Part shown: positions 25,516 to 34,650 of the stretch, piece after piece | Layout of the letters: every line of letters starts with the position of its first letter | Numbering within the stretch: position 1 is the stretch's first letter | Origin: Flavobacterium sp. NG2 | GTDB lineage: Bacteria; Bacteroidota; Bacteroidia; Flavobacteriales; Flavobacteriaceae | Reading direction: 5' to 3' | DNA length: 64,000 nt | NCBI RefSeq assembly: GCF_034119845.1 | Contig: NZ_CP139420.1 | Location: forward strand, 2,520,001 to 2,584,000 | The notes under the pieces: model-generated | The model's database searches: none | What the model saw: the letters and a program-made list of their open reading frames with translations, nothing else | What the model was told of the DNA's origin: nothing | Position numbers and translations under genes: made by a program

Positions 25516-26160
25516 TTAGTCTAATTTATTGATGTAGTAATTTGGATATTTACTTTGTGCAAAGGTAAAATGATTTTTTGATAAAGGTTGGTTGGTTTTA
25601 AAAGAATTAACCGTTAAAGTGGTTTTTGTTCCTTTTTTACCTATTTCAATTAAATTATAGATGTGTTTCGTTTGCACATCAATTCCTAATAGAATTTCTT
25701 TTCTTTGGTCTTTGGTATTTGTAGGTACCAGTTTGATGTATTGAATTTTTCTCCCTCTAACGTCTTGTATGATATCCATTGAATAACGGTAACCACTATT
25801 AAAAAAGGTTAACATCTTTGATGGTGTAATCGCATTGTCGTCTTTTTCATTGAAGCTTGAAATGGTTACTTCTTCGTCTTCAGGTACAATAGTGTAGGTC
25901 TTTTTTCCGTCAAATATTTTTGTGATTCCCATGAAATTCAAAACATATTGATTGCCTTTCATGGTAACGTTTCCTTTGCTATCTTGATTGATGTTTTCTT
26001 TGGCGTTATTTAAGCAATATTTGAAATCGATAGCAATAGTGTTATAGCTTTTTACTTTGGCGGTAACTTGGTCTAAAAGTGCTTTCGCTTTTTTGTCTTG
26101 TGCTTGTAAAGAAATGCAGCTAAAAACGACAAACAAAATTGGAATAATTTTTTTTGTCAT
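25516..26160 (-). CDS. lolA: Outer-membrane lipoprotein carrier LolA
   Basis: The chosen ATG at 26160 gives 214 residues with a clear signal peptide (KKIIPILFVVFSCISLQAQ). An ATG at 26226 would overlap ftsK and bury the signal. The rest is the LolA-like half-barrel, with YNTIAIDFKYCLNNAKENINQ, GNVTMKGNQYVLNFMG, then LLGIDVQTKHIYNLIEIGKKG. LolA shuttles lipoproteins from the inner to the outer membrane. It lies downstream of ftsK, 50 bases after its stop, a pairing that also exists in E. coli. Confidence 0.88.
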   Translation of the reverse strand: MTKKIIPILFVVFSCISLQAQDKKAKALLDQVTAKVKSYNTIAIDFKYCLNNAKENINQDSKGNVTMKGNQYVLNFMGITKIFDGKKTYTIVPEDEEVTISSFNEKDDNAITPSKMLTFFNSGYRYSMDIIQDVRGRKIQYIKLVPTNTKDQRKEILLGIDVQTKHIYNLIEIGKKGTKTTLTVNSFKTNQPLSKNHFTFAQSKYPNYYINKLD

Positions 26161-26209
26161 AATAGTAGCGAAATTCCCGTTGCTTTTTTGAATGTTAAGT
26201 TGCATGATG

Positions 26210-28630
26210 TTAACTGTTTTTTTCATTGTTTAAAAAGTGCTCCAGAGAAGTTAAATCTTGGATATTCACTGAACGTGCTTTACTCCCCTCAAAAGGGCCA
26301 ACAATTCCAGCGGCTTCAAGTTGGTCAATCAAGCGACCTGCTCGGTTATACCCCAGTTTTAATTTTCTCTGTAATAAGGATGCAGAGCCTTGTTGTGCGC
26401 TTACAATAACTTCGGCTGCTTCTCGAAACAGAGTATCTCTTTCGGATATATCCATATCAAGATTAATGCCAGTTTCTTCTCCAATAAACTCAGGAAGTAA
26501 ATAAGCGGTAGCATATGCTTTTTGTGAACCAATGAAATCAGTGATTTTTTCTACCTCCGGTGTATCAATAAAAGCACATTGTACACGTACCACATCGTTA
26601 CCGTTGGTGTATAATAAATCCCCACGACCAATCAATTGGTCAGCTCCTTGTGCGTCAAGAATTGTTCTTGAATCAATTTTAGAAGTTACTCTAAAAGCAA
26701 TACGAGCAGGGAAATTGGCTTTAATCAAACCTGTAATTACGTTTACGGATGGTCTTTGAGTAGCGATTATCAAGTGAATTCCAATGGCACGTGCTAATTG
26801 AGCTAAACGAGCTATTGGGATTTCTACTTCTTTTCCAGCGGTCATAATCAAATCGGCAAACTCATCGACTACAAGTATGATATAAGGTAAAAAGCGATGT
26901 CCGTTTTCTGGATTTAATTTTCTCGATTTGAATTTCTCGTTATATTCTTTGATATTTCGAACCATTGCATCTTTCAATAAAGAATAACGGTTATCCATCT
27001 CTACACAAAGAGAATTTAAAGTATTTACTACTTTGGTATTATCAGTGATAATGGCGTCTTCCGAATCAGGAAGCATAGCCAAATAATGTCTTTCAATTTT
27101 ATTAAAAAGGGTAAGTTCAACTTTTTTCGGGTCAACCAAAACAAATTTGACTTCAGCTGGATGTTTTTTGTATAACAAAGAAGTAAGTACAGCATTCAAA
27201 CCAACCGATTTTCCTTGTCCTGTTGCTCCTGCCATTAATAAGTGAGGCATTTTGGCTAAGTCCACGACAAAAGTTTCGTTCGAAATGGTTTTACCAAGAG
27301 CGATAGGTAATTCCATTTCGGCTTCTTGGAATTTAGCCGAACCAATCACGCTTTTCATTGAAACCATGGTTGGGTTTTTGTTTGGCACTTCGATACCAAT
27401 AGTTCCTTTTCCAGGAATAGGAGCGATGATACGAATACCTAATGCCGAAAGTGATAGGGCAATATCATCTTCTAGGCTTTTAATTTTTGAAATACGAATA
27501 CCAGCTTCGGGTACGATTTCATATAGGGTAACAGAGGGGCCAACAGTGGCTTTAATCTGTGCAATTTCAATTTTGTAATTGCGAAGGGTATCTACAATTT
27601 TGTTTTTATTTTCTTCTAGTTCTTCTTGATTAATGGTAATTCCACCAGTAGAATATTCTTTTAATAAATCAAGAGTTGGGTATTTGTAATTAGATAAATC
27701 CAAAGTTGGGTCAAACAGTCCAAAATCAGAAACTAGTCTTGATGCAAGATTTTCTTCGATGATATCTTCTTCGGGAGCAGTTTCGATAACAAAATCTTCT
27801 GAATGAGTTGAAGGTTCTGCTACAATTTTCTCGAATGGAGGAGGGGTAACGGCATCTAATTTAATTTCAGAGGAATTTTGTATCGTAGGCTTTAATTCTT
27901 CTTTATTGATTTCAAACTGTGGTTTTTTGGTGTGTAAAGTCATTTCCTCTTCAGGAACTGCAAATTCTTCCAAATTATAGCTTGCATCAGTTTTAGTATT
28001 ATTAATAGAGGCCAAATCCGTTTTTAGTTCTTTTTTTGATTTTTCAAAAAAGGATTGAATCTTTTGTGGTGAAAGTTGGAGTTTGAAAATTACATAGATA
28101 ACCACACCAAAAAGTAATACTAATAAAGTCCCTGTTTTTCCAATATAATCTTGAAGAAGTAAGTTTAGTTCATAGCCTACAACGCCACCTAATTCTGGTA
28201 ATGAAGTAGCAAAAAAGCTAAATAAAACCGAAAGTATGATAAGAACAAATAAATCCCAAAACCAAATTCCTTTTAGTTTTTTGGCAGAAAGTCCAAGAAT
28301 CATAAAAGTTCCAGTTAGGAAAAATAGTCTAACAAATAGAAAAGAAGCCAAACCAAAACCTTGATAAACGATTAAGTCGGCAAGATAGGCTCCAAATTTC
28401 CCTAGCCAATTCCGAACGGTTTCGGAACGGTCCGTTAGTTCGGTTATAGCGCTTTGGTCTTCTTGACCATAAATGAAAAAGGAGGTAAAAGCAACTAGTA
28501 AAGCGATTGAAAATAATACAAAAAGACAGCCCAAAACAATTTTGTGCTGTCTCGTCATTTTCCATGATTTAGTTTCTTTAGTCTCTGAATTGTTTTTCTT
28601 GTCTAAAGTTTCTTTTCTTGATTTTGCCAT
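26210..28630 (-). CDS. ftsK: DNA translocase FtsK/SpoIIIE
   Basis: The 806-residue protein has four N-terminal membrane helices (about 30-190), an acidic linker, and a RecA-like motor domain with Walker A GATGQGKS at about 468-475. Walker B lies in ILVVDEFADLI, and a C-terminal gamma winged helix (about 745-806) carries LLQRKLKLGYNRAGRLIDQLEAAGI. It pumps chromosome dimers and terminus DNA during division. Its length is normal for Bacteroidota FtsK. lolA follows and dgkA precedes it by 17 bases. Confidence 0.96.
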   Translation of the reverse strand: MAKSRKETLDKKNNSETKETKSWKMTRQHKIVLGCLFVLFSIALLVAFTSFFIYGQEDQSAITELTDRSETVRNWLGKFGAYLADLIVYQGFGLASFLFVRLFFLTGTFMILGLSAKKLKGIWFWDLFVLIILSVLFSFFATSLPELGGVVGYELNLLLQDYIGKTGTLLVLLFGVVIYVIFKLQLSPQKIQSFFEKSKKELKTDLASINNTKTDASYNLEEFAVPEEEMTLHTKKPQFEINKEELKPTIQNSSEIKLDAVTPPPFEKIVAEPSTHSEDFVIETAPEEDIIEENLASRLVSDFGLFDPTLDLSNYKYPTLDLLKEYSTGGITINQEELEENKNKIVDTLRNYKIEIAQIKATVGPSVTLYEIVPEAGIRISKIKSLEDDIALSLSALGIRIIAPIPGKGTIGIEVPNKNPTMVSMKSVIGSAKFQEAEMELPIALGKTISNETFVVDLAKMPHLLMAGATGQGKSVGLNAVLTSLLYKKHPAEVKFVLVDPKKVELTLFNKIERHYLAMLPDSEDAIITDNTKVVNTLNSLCVEMDNRYSLLKDAMVRNIKEYNEKFKSRKLNPENGHRFLPYIILVVDEFADLIMTAGKEVEIPIARLAQLARAIGIHLIIATQRPSVNVITGLIKANFPARIAFRVTSKIDSRTILDAQGADQLIGRGDLLYTNGNDVVRVQCAFIDTPEVEKITDFIGSQKAYATAYLLPEFIGEETGINLDMDISERDTLFREAAEVIVSAQQGSASLLQRKLKLGYNRAGRLIDQLEAAGIVGPFEGSKARSVNIQDLTSLEHFLNNEKNS

Positions 28631-28647
28631 TCTTGATGTACTATAGC

Positions 28648-29022
28648 CTATAGAAATAAAGGCACATATATGATTAAACCGATAATGATTGCTGTGATAG
28701 CAGCAAAAAAGACTGCTCCTGCAGCAATGTCTTTTATAAAACCTATTCTTTCATGATAATCAGGATGGATGAAGTCTGCAATTTTTTCAACAGCAGTATT
28801 CAAGCCTTCAATACTCAAAACTAAGCCAATGGCTAAAGTTTGAAAAAGCCATTCTGTAGCAGAAATACCAAAATATAAACCAGCAATTGTCAACAAAATT
28901 CCTGTTGAAAATTGAACCATAACACTGTGTTCGGTTGTGATTAATTTGATAGCACCTTTGACAGCAAAAGTAACGCTTTTAAGCCTTCCGGTAAAGAAGG
29001 TGTTGTCTTTTTGAAACTCCAT
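28648..29022 (-). CDS. dgkA: Diacylglycerol/undecaprenol kinase family protein
   Basis: The 124-residue protein has three membrane helices and the family signature EGLNTAVEKIADFIHPDYHERIGFIKDIAAGAV at about 75-107. It phosphorylates diacylglycerol or undecaprenol in the inner membrane. The fused PAP2 domain seen in some relatives is absent. It is 10 bases downstream of tpx and 17 bases upstream of ftsK. Confidence 0.9.
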   Translation of the reverse strand: MEFQKDNTFFTGRLKSVTFAVKGAIKLITTEHSVMVQFSTGILLTIAGLYFGISATEWLFQTLAIGLVLSIEGLNTAVEKIADFIHPDYHERIGFIKDIAAGAVFFAAITAIIIGLIIYVPLFL

Positions 29023-29032
29023 TAATGTTTGA

Positions 29033-29530
29033 TTAAAGTACCGCTAAAGCAGCTTCGTAATTAGGTTCGTCAACAATTTCGCCTACTTGTTCTGTGTGAA
29101 GAATAGTTCCGTCAGCATCAGCTACTATAATTGCACGTGAATGTAATCCTTTAAGTGGTCCATCAACAATTTCTAATCCATTCGTTTTTCCGAAACTACC
29201 TTCTTGGAAGTCTGAAAGGTTTACTACGTTTGCAATTCCTTCAGCTCCACAAAAACGTTTTTGAGCAAAAGGCAAATCTCTTGAAATACACAATACTACT
29301 GTATCGTTTAATTGGGCTGCAGTTTCGTTAAATTTTCTAACTGAAGTAGCGCAAGTTCCTGTGTCAATACTAGGGAATATGTTTAAAACTAATTTTTTAT
29401 TTGCAAAAGAGTCTAAAGTAGCAACCGAAAGGTCCTCTTGTACTAATTTGAAATCAGCCAGTTTAGAACCAACTTTTGGTAATTCACTGATCGTGTTTAT
29501 TGCATTACCTTTTAATGTAATTGAAGCCAT
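29033..29530 (-). CDS. tpx: Thiol peroxidase Tpx
   Basis: The 165-residue protein matches atypical 2-Cys peroxiredoxins of the Tpx group, with peroxidatic Cys60 in SIDTGTCATSV and resolving Cys94 in RFCGAEG. It reduces peroxides in the cytoplasm using thioredoxin. A minus-strand TACTTTTG box at 29553-29560 lies 22 bases before the start. It is near a DUF6952 gene, a thioredoxin and a second peroxiredoxin, forming a redox cluster. Confidence 0.95.
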   Translation of the reverse strand: MASITLKGNAINTISELPKVGSKLADFKLVQEDLSVATLDSFANKKLVLNIFPSIDTGTCATSVRKFNETAAQLNDTVVLCISRDLPFAQKRFCGAEGIANVVNLSDFQEGSFGKTNGLEIVDGPLKGLHSRAIIVADADGTILHTEQVGEIVDEPNYEAALAVL

Positions 29531-29552
29531 ATGTATTATTTTTATTGAGGTT

Positions 29553-29560
29553 CAAAAGTA
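29553..29560 (-). promoter_or_regulatory. -7 promoter element of tpx
   Basis: TACTTTTG on the minus strand matches TAnnTTTG and is 22 bases upstream of tpx. The -33 TTG is not obvious. Confidence 0.5.
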
Positions 29561-29596
29561 TGAAATTTATTTAAGAATTAAGTTTTAAAACAAAAA

Positions 29597-29623
29597 AAAC
29601 GCACCTAAATTTAGTATGCGTTT
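29597..29623 (-). terminator. Rho-independent terminator after DUF6952 gene
   Basis: AAACGCA (29597-29603) pairs with TGCGTTT (29617-29623), with an inner CTAAATTTAG palindrome, followed by eight T's on the minus strand. Confidence 0.75.
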
Positions 29624-29651
29624 CTTTGTAAAAATGTAAAAACAGAGTCTA

Positions 29652-29909
29652 TTATTTGTCTATTGAGCCCATAACGCGTTTCATGAAAGTATTTAGGGCC
29701 TCTTTTTTGTCAGTTCCGCTTTTTACTAATTTATTCACTTCGAGGGCGCCATACATATTCGAAATTAACTCACCTATAACATCAAGTTCTTCGTCTTTTA
29801 AAGAAGGAATTTCAGTCATTGCTTCTAGTACTTCAATCGTTTCTATGATGTAATCTTGATCGTTTTCTTCGATAAATTGGGTAAGATGTTTTATTACAGG
29901 TAGTTTCAT
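29652..29909 (-). CDS. DUF6952 family small protein
   Basis: The 85-residue protein is all-helical in appearance and acidic (MKLPVIKHLTQFIEENDQDYIIETIEVLEAM, then SLKDEELDVIGELISNMYGALEVNKLV). I recall this as DUF6952, conserved in flavobacteria next to thioredoxin genes. No catalytic residues or cysteines are present. It is 60 bases downstream of the thioredoxin gene in the same direction and is followed by a terminator, so it may assist thiol redox functions. That is an inference from position only. Confidence 0.8.
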   Translation of the reverse strand: MKLPVIKHLTQFIEENDQDYIIETIEVLEAMTEIPSLKDEELDVIGELISNMYGALEVNKLVKSGTDKKEALNTFMKRVMGSIDK

Positions 29910-29969
29910 TTTTTAAATTGTTTAATTGGTTATTTGTTTAACCGTTTAACCGATTAAACAATTCAACGA

Positions 29970-30278
29970 CTAAGCTATTTCGTTAACTAATTCAATTAGT
30001 ACTTCTTGTTTATTCGTTTGTGTTTCGTTTACTAATTTTCCGTCTACAAAAGTGGCAAAAGTAGGCAAGTTGCTTACATTAGCTAGTTTGCGAGATTCAG
30101 GGAAATTTTCAGCATCTACAAGTGCAAAAGTGATGTTTTCGTTTTCGGTTGCTAATTTTTTAAATTTAGGTTTCATGATACGGCAGTTCCCACACCATGA
30201 AGCTGAAAATTGAACCACTACTTTATTGTTTTCGGCAACTAAGTTTGCCAAGGTATCTTCGTTTAATTCGATTAACAT
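29970..30278 (-). CDS. Thioredoxin family protein
   Basis: The 102-residue protein has the thioredoxin fold with the active site WCGNC (Cys29 and Cys32), ASWCGNCRIMKP instead of the classic WCGPC, and the cis-Pro in NLPTF at about 75. The Asn in place of Pro should alter the redox potential. It lacks a signal peptide, so it is cytoplasmic, and may reduce the neighbouring peroxiredoxins. It is followed by DUF6952 and tpx. Confidence 0.92.
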   Translation of the reverse strand: MLIELNEDTLANLVAENNKVVVQFSASWCGNCRIMKPKFKKLATENENITFALVDAENFPESRKLANVSNLPTFATFVDGKLVNETQTNKQEVLIELVNEIA

Positions 30279-30496
30279 AAAAGTTTGTTTTTAATGATGA
30301 ATTGAATAAGTTTCAAATCCAAATTTCAATTAGGATTTAAGAAATTCCAATTTTTTAAATTCCAAATTCCAAGTAAAAAATATTTTAATTTTAAAATCTT
30401 TATTTCATTATCCAAATTGTAATTTGGAATTTTAAAAAAAATGGATTTTCTATTTTTACTATTGGAATTTGGAATTTTTAAAATTTGGAATTTATT
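30279..30496. repeat. AT-rich intergenic region with GGAATTT inverted repeats
   Basis: TTAAATTCCAAATTCCAA (30355-30372) faces TTGGAATTTGGAATTT (30472-30487), and further GGAATTT/AAATTCC words fill the gap between the peroxiredoxin and thioredoxin genes. It could form a long weak hairpin. No gene was seen. Confidence 0.6.
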
Positions 30497-31135
30497 TTAG
30501 TTCGCGCTCAAGTAAGCTGCAGTACTGATTCTATCAGCGCTCATTGCTTCTTTACCAGCTTCCCAGTTAGCAGGACAAACTTCTCCTTTTTCTTGGATAT
30601 GAGCATAAGCATCAATCATACGTAAATATTCGTTTACGTTACGACCTAATGGCATATCGTTTACACTTTCGTGGAAAATTTTTCCAGTTTCGTCAATAAG
30701 GTAAGTAGCTCTAAACGTTACATTTGATCCTTCAATGATTAAAGAATCTGTTTCTTCATTGTACTCAGAAGATTCGATATCTAAAATTCCTAATGCAGAA
30801 GAAAGATTACGAGTAGTATCAGCTAAAATTGGATAGGTTACACCTTCAATTCCACCATTGTTTTTTGGAGTGTTTAACCAAGCAAAGTGTACTTCGTTAG
30901 AATCACAAGAAGCACCAATAACGATTGTGTTTCTTTTGTCAAATTCTGGTAATGCAGCTTGAAAAGCGTGTAATTCTGTTGGGCATACAAAAGTGAAATC
31001 TTTTGGGTACCAGAACAAAAGTACTTTTTTGTTGTTTTTTGTAGCTTCTTCAAAAACGTTGATTTTCAAATTGTCTCCCATTTCTGAGATAGCGTCGATT
31101 GCAATACTTGGGAATTTTTTTCCTACTAATGCCAT
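30497..31135 (-). CDS. AhpC/TSA-type 2-Cys peroxiredoxin
   Basis: The 212-residue protein has peroxidatic Cys51 in DFTFVCPTE and resolving Cys187 in GEVCPANW, a typical 2-Cys arrangement. It reduces hydrogen and organic peroxides. The length is slightly above E. coli AhpC, and the GGIEGVTYPILAD and YLIDETGKIFH segments fit the family. It has its own promoter (31170-31201) and no ahpF neighbour, so thioredoxin nearby may be the reductant. Confidence 0.95.
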   Translation of the reverse strand: MALVGKKFPSIAIDAISEMGDNLKINVFEEATKNNKKVLLFWYPKDFTFVCPTELHAFQAALPEFDKRNTIVIGASCDSNEVHFAWLNTPKNNGGIEGVTYPILADTTRNLSSALGILDIESSEYNEETDSLIIEGSNVTFRATYLIDETGKIFHESVNDMPLGRNVNEYLRMIDAYAHIQEKGEVCPANWEAGKEAMSADRISTAAYLSAN

Positions 31136-31169
31136 AATGTTATGATTTTATAATTAAATTTCTATGCGG

Positions 31170-31201
31170 CAAAAATAAGAGATATAAGACTGTGATAACA
31201 A
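31170..31201 (-). promoter_or_regulatory. Promoter of the peroxiredoxin gene
   Basis: TATTTTTG on the minus strand (31170-31177) matches the -7 box, and TTG (31199-31201) lies 21 bases upstream as the -33 box. The gene start is 35 bases downstream. Confidence 0.7.
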
Positions 31202-31315
31202 TCAATTCCGATTATAAAATTTTATATTACAATAGTGTTTGACTATTTTTAATTAATTTTTCTGGGTAAGTTCTTTTAAATTAGTGGTTTATATTTTGTT
31301 GAAGAGAAAAAGTTA

Positions 31316-31530
31316 TGAAAACAATTGTTGCGTGAGTGATAGGAGTAAGCTACCGAAGTAGCACGGATAGCACGACAGCAGGATGCAAAGGGGCTTTATA
31401 AAGTTACAGTATTGTAAGCCCCTTTGTATCCTGATGGCACGCCCCAAAAGATAATCGATAGGTGAATTATTGCAGATTTATTATGGCTTCGCTAGTTCGC
31501 TTTAGCACGGGTCAAAAATCGTTAATCTAC
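31316..31530. repeat. Palindromic intergenic element (REP-like)
   Basis: GGATGCAAAGGGGCTT (31381-31396) pairs with AAGCCCCTTTGTATCC (31416-31431) with one mismatch, flanked by GATAGCACGACAGCAGGAT and ATGGCACGCCCC. It is GC-richer than its surroundings. Similar AGCGGATAGC/hairpin elements are common between flavobacterial genes; the element at 40208-40300 has the same style. No gene is visible in this 397-base gap. Confidence 0.6.
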
Positions 31531-31532
31531 AA

Positions 31533-32993
31533 TTAGATATCATTTTTCTGCGCTATTAATTGCCTGATTTTGATATTGAATGCAGCAAAAAGTAAGGTGG
31601 TTATTGGACTTAAGATATTGAAAATAGCATAAGGTAAATAATCAAGTGTACTTACTCCTAAAGTACTAGATTGATAGGCACCACAGGTGTTCCAAGGAAT
31701 TAAGACTGAAGTTACAGTACCCGCATCTTCAAGAGTACGACTTAAATTTTCGGGAGCTAATCCCTTTTTTTCGTAGGCCTTGGCAAACATTTTACCAGGG
31801 ATTACTATCGATAAATACTGGTCAGAGGCAGTGATATTGATAGCAAGGCAACTTCCAACGGTTGAGGCAAATAGACCAAAAGTGCTGTGTGCCATTTTTA
31901 ATAAAGATTGGCTAATGCGAGCCAAGGCTCCAATAGCGTCCATAATTCCGCCAAAAACCATTGCGCAAATAATTAACCAGATGGTACCTAGCATTTTTTG
32001 CATGCCGCCAGAAGTGAATAGGTCAGCCAAAGTTTTGTTAGGTGTTGGGATAACGACTTCTATTGTGATGGCGTTCATAACCCCTTTGTATGCAGATTCA
32101 AAACTCATGTTTTGCACGCCTGCAATTTGATTGATGATATGTGGTTGAAAAATGAGGGCGAAAATTGCAGCCAGTATGGTTCCGGCCAAAAGTGCTATTA
32201 AGGGTTCTGTTTTTTTGATGATAAGTCCTATAACTACTAAAGGAACCAAAAATAACCATGCTGAAATGGTAAAGGTGTTTTGTATATCTTGTATTAGGGA
32301 GCCAATATTGACATCGCCTTTGCTTTCACTATTTAGCCCTAGGATAGTGAATATAATCAATGTTACTACATAAGTAGGGATTGTTGTCAAAGTCATGTAG
32401 CGAATGTGGGTGAACAAATCTGTTCCAGCCATTGCTGGTGCCAAATTAGTAGTATCCGACATAGGGGATAGTTTGTCTCCAAAATAAGCGCCAGAAATAA
32501 CAGCTCCAGCAACTATGCCTAAATCAAATCCTAATGCGCCTCCCACACCAATAAGCGCAATACCAACAGTAGCACTAGTTGTCCATGAACTTCCGGTTGC
32601 AATAGAGATAATTGAACAAATGATTAAGGTAGCCGGTAAAAATATAGTAGGATTTAGAATTTGTAGTCCATAATAAATCATGGTTGGGATAATACCACTC
32701 ACGAGCCAAGTTCCTGCTAAGGCGCCCACCATCAATAAAATTAGAATAGCGGGAACGGTAGATTTGATATTGTTAGCCACTTCTTCCATCATGTTATGAA
32801 AGCTTACTTTGTTAAAAAAACCAACAATAGCCGCTATCGCTCCTCCAATAAGTAATATAAATTGATTGCTACCACTCAACGCATTGTCGCCAAAAACATA
32901 TACATTATACCCTAATAAAATAACCAAAAAGAGAATTGGGATTAAAGCTTCTCCTATTGATAACTCCTTATTTCTATGAATTTTGGTTTCCAT
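31533..32993 (-). CDS. nhaC: Na+/H+ antiporter NhaC
   Basis: The 486-residue protein has about 11-12 membrane helices and the NhaC signature GDKLSPMSDTTNLAPAMAGTDLF near 172-194, followed by HIRYM. It exchanges sodium for protons across the inner membrane. The GH3 gene ends 10 bases upstream of its start, so the two may be co-transcribed, but no functional link is obvious. Confidence 0.92.
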   Translation of the reverse strand: METKIHRNKELSIGEALIPILFLVILLGYNVYVFGDNALSGSNQFILLIGGAIAAIVGFFNKVSFHNMMEEVANNIKSTVPAILILLMVGALAGTWLVSGIIPTMIYYGLQILNPTIFLPATLIICSIISIATGSSWTTSATVGIALIGVGGALGFDLGIVAGAVISGAYFGDKLSPMSDTTNLAPAMAGTDLFTHIRYMTLTTIPTYVVTLIIFTILGLNSESKGDVNIGSLIQDIQNTFTISAWLFLVPLVVIGLIIKKTEPLIALLAGTILAAIFALIFQPHIINQIAGVQNMSFESAYKGVMNAITIEVVIPTPNKTLADLFTSGGMQKMLGTIWLIICAMVFGGIMDAIGALARISQSLLKMAHSTFGLFASTVGSCLAINITASDQYLSIVIPGKMFAKAYEKKGLAPENLSRTLEDAGTVTSVLIPWNTCGAYQSSTLGVSTLDYLPYAIFNILSPITTLLFAAFNIKIRQLIAQKNDI

Positions 32994-33003
32994 TGAGGTT
33001 GGT

Positions 33004-34611
33004 TTATAGGTTGTGTAAACTTGGAATTGATACAGGTAAACTGCCTTTTGTTTTTGTATTGTTTAGTAGCTGATTTGCAGCTATTTCTTGAAATTCGGTG
33101 AAATCTTGATAAACTTGAATGATACCCTTAGCGGAAGCCAAATTAGGAATCACTTGTAAAGCATACGGATTTCCAAAAACATACAAGATACATTTTTTGG
33201 TTGAAAAAAGACGGTCTAACAGCGCTAAAACCGAATCTTCGATTTCAAAATTGTTGTAAGGTTTAGCTTTGGGAACGAATAATGCGATTGCAAGCGTGTC
33301 TAAATTTTCTATTTGGTTTTCTAAAGATACGATGTTATCTGCTGAACCATTTTCGAGGAAAAAAGAAGCTGTATTTAGTTCTTTGGCAACTGTCTCTGAG
33401 AATACACAACTTCTGTCTTTGTAAAGGCTAATTACAGCAAATTGGTTTTTTTTAGCACTTTTTGTAATGGTTGTATAATTGTCAGTGTTTTTTATAGTGC
33501 TAATGCTCTGTTGTGCTATTTTTCGGTTTAAGTTGGATGTTGTGACAAAGTTTAATTTACCTTCAGGTTGTGTTTTTCCTTTTAAGATACCCACTTTTTC
33601 TTTGCAACGCATTAGTCGTTGGTAGCTCGCTTCGATACGTTCTGATGTCGCATTTTTAAGGATTTCTTGAATGCCTTCAGGAACATTTTCGGCAAAGCAT
33701 AAAACGTCATTTCCAGCATTGAAAGCTTCCCACTCTAGTTGTCCTTTCTTATCGTATAATTTGGAAACACTGTGCATGTTCAACGCGTCAGAAATAACTA
33801 AACCATCGTATTTTAGTTGCTCTCGTAATAATTTTTCAATAATATTTTTGGATAAGGTTGCTGAAGTGTTTTTACCTTCATTTAAAGCGGGAACAGCCAA
33901 ATGTCCAATCATAATCGAATCGACTTGATTGTCGATTCCAACGATAAAAGGATATAATTCGTTAGCTAATAATTCTTCTAAGTTTTCCTCTAATATAGGT
34001 AATCCTAAATGCGAATCGACATTTGTGTTTCCGTGACCAGGGAAATGTTTTAGACAACCTAAAACGCCTGAATCACTCATCCCTTCTAGATATTCCACAG
34101 CAAAACGCGCTACTTTTTCTTTGTTTTCACCAAAGGAACGATACCCAATCACGGGATTGTCAGGGTTGTTATTAATATCAGCCAATGGAGCCAAATTATA
34201 ATGAATCCCCGCGGTTTTTAGGTCTAAACCGATTTGTTTTCCTAATTCGTAAACCAAATTGGATTGGGATTCAGGCAAAGCTCCCAATGTAATCGCATAC
34301 GGATATTGTGGTGTTTTTTCCACTCGCATGGCTAATCCCCATTCGGCATCAATACTCATTAATAGGGGAGTTGAAGCGCATTTTTGGTAACGAACAATCA
34401 GTTCTTTCAAGCGATTGTAACTATCGTCATTGAACTCGACTTTTTTCTTGCTCTCATAATTCGTGGCAGCACTGGCGCGCGAATGAAAAAAAGTCAATCC
34501 GCCTATATGATGCTCCCGAATCAAACGTTCGGTAGCTTGAATGTTTTCTTCGGTATCATTGATGAAAACCGCAGGAAAAAAGAATTGTCCTATTTTTTGT
34601 TCTAATGTCAT
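33004..34611 (-). CDS. Glycoside hydrolase family 3 protein, NagZ-like beta-N-acetylhexosaminidase
   Basis: The 535-residue protein has a GH3 TIM barrel with the NagZ signature KHFPGHGNTNVDSH at about 188-201, containing the catalytic Asp-His dyad region, and the nucleophile Asp275 in LVISDALNM. A C-terminal domain of about 170 residues follows. NagZ removes N-acetylglucosamine from muropeptides. No signal peptide is visible, so it acts in the cytoplasm, which fits recycling of imported muropeptides by the AmpG-like MFS gene upstream at 34797. An alternative GH3 activity on chitin oligomers cannot be excluded. Confidence 0.85.
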   Translation of the reverse strand: MTLEQKIGQFFFPAVFINDTEENIQATERLIREHHIGGLTFFHSRASAATNYESKKKVEFNDDSYNRLKELIVRYQKCASTPLLMSIDAEWGLAMRVEKTPQYPYAITLGALPESQSNLVYELGKQIGLDLKTAGIHYNLAPLADINNNPDNPVIGYRSFGENKEKVARFAVEYLEGMSDSGVLGCLKHFPGHGNTNVDSHLGLPILEENLEELLANELYPFIVGIDNQVDSIMIGHLAVPALNEGKNTSATLSKNIIEKLLREQLKYDGLVISDALNMHSVSKLYDKKGQLEWEAFNAGNDVLCFAENVPEGIQEILKNATSERIEASYQRLMRCKEKVGILKGKTQPEGKLNFVTTSNLNRKIAQQSISTIKNTDNYTTITKSAKKNQFAVISLYKDRSCVFSETVAKELNTASFFLENGSADNIVSLENQIENLDTLAIALFVPKAKPYNNFEIEDSVLALLDRLFSTKKCILYVFGNPYALQVIPNLASAKGIIQVYQDFTEFQEIAANQLLNNTKTKGSLPVSIPSLHNL

Positions 34612-34650
34612 AAAAACGTTTATTTAAACACGAAGGGCACAAATTTATAT

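Noticed and set aside
27252..27578. 108-codon plus-strand ORF
   Set aside because: It is antisense to the FtsK motor domain.
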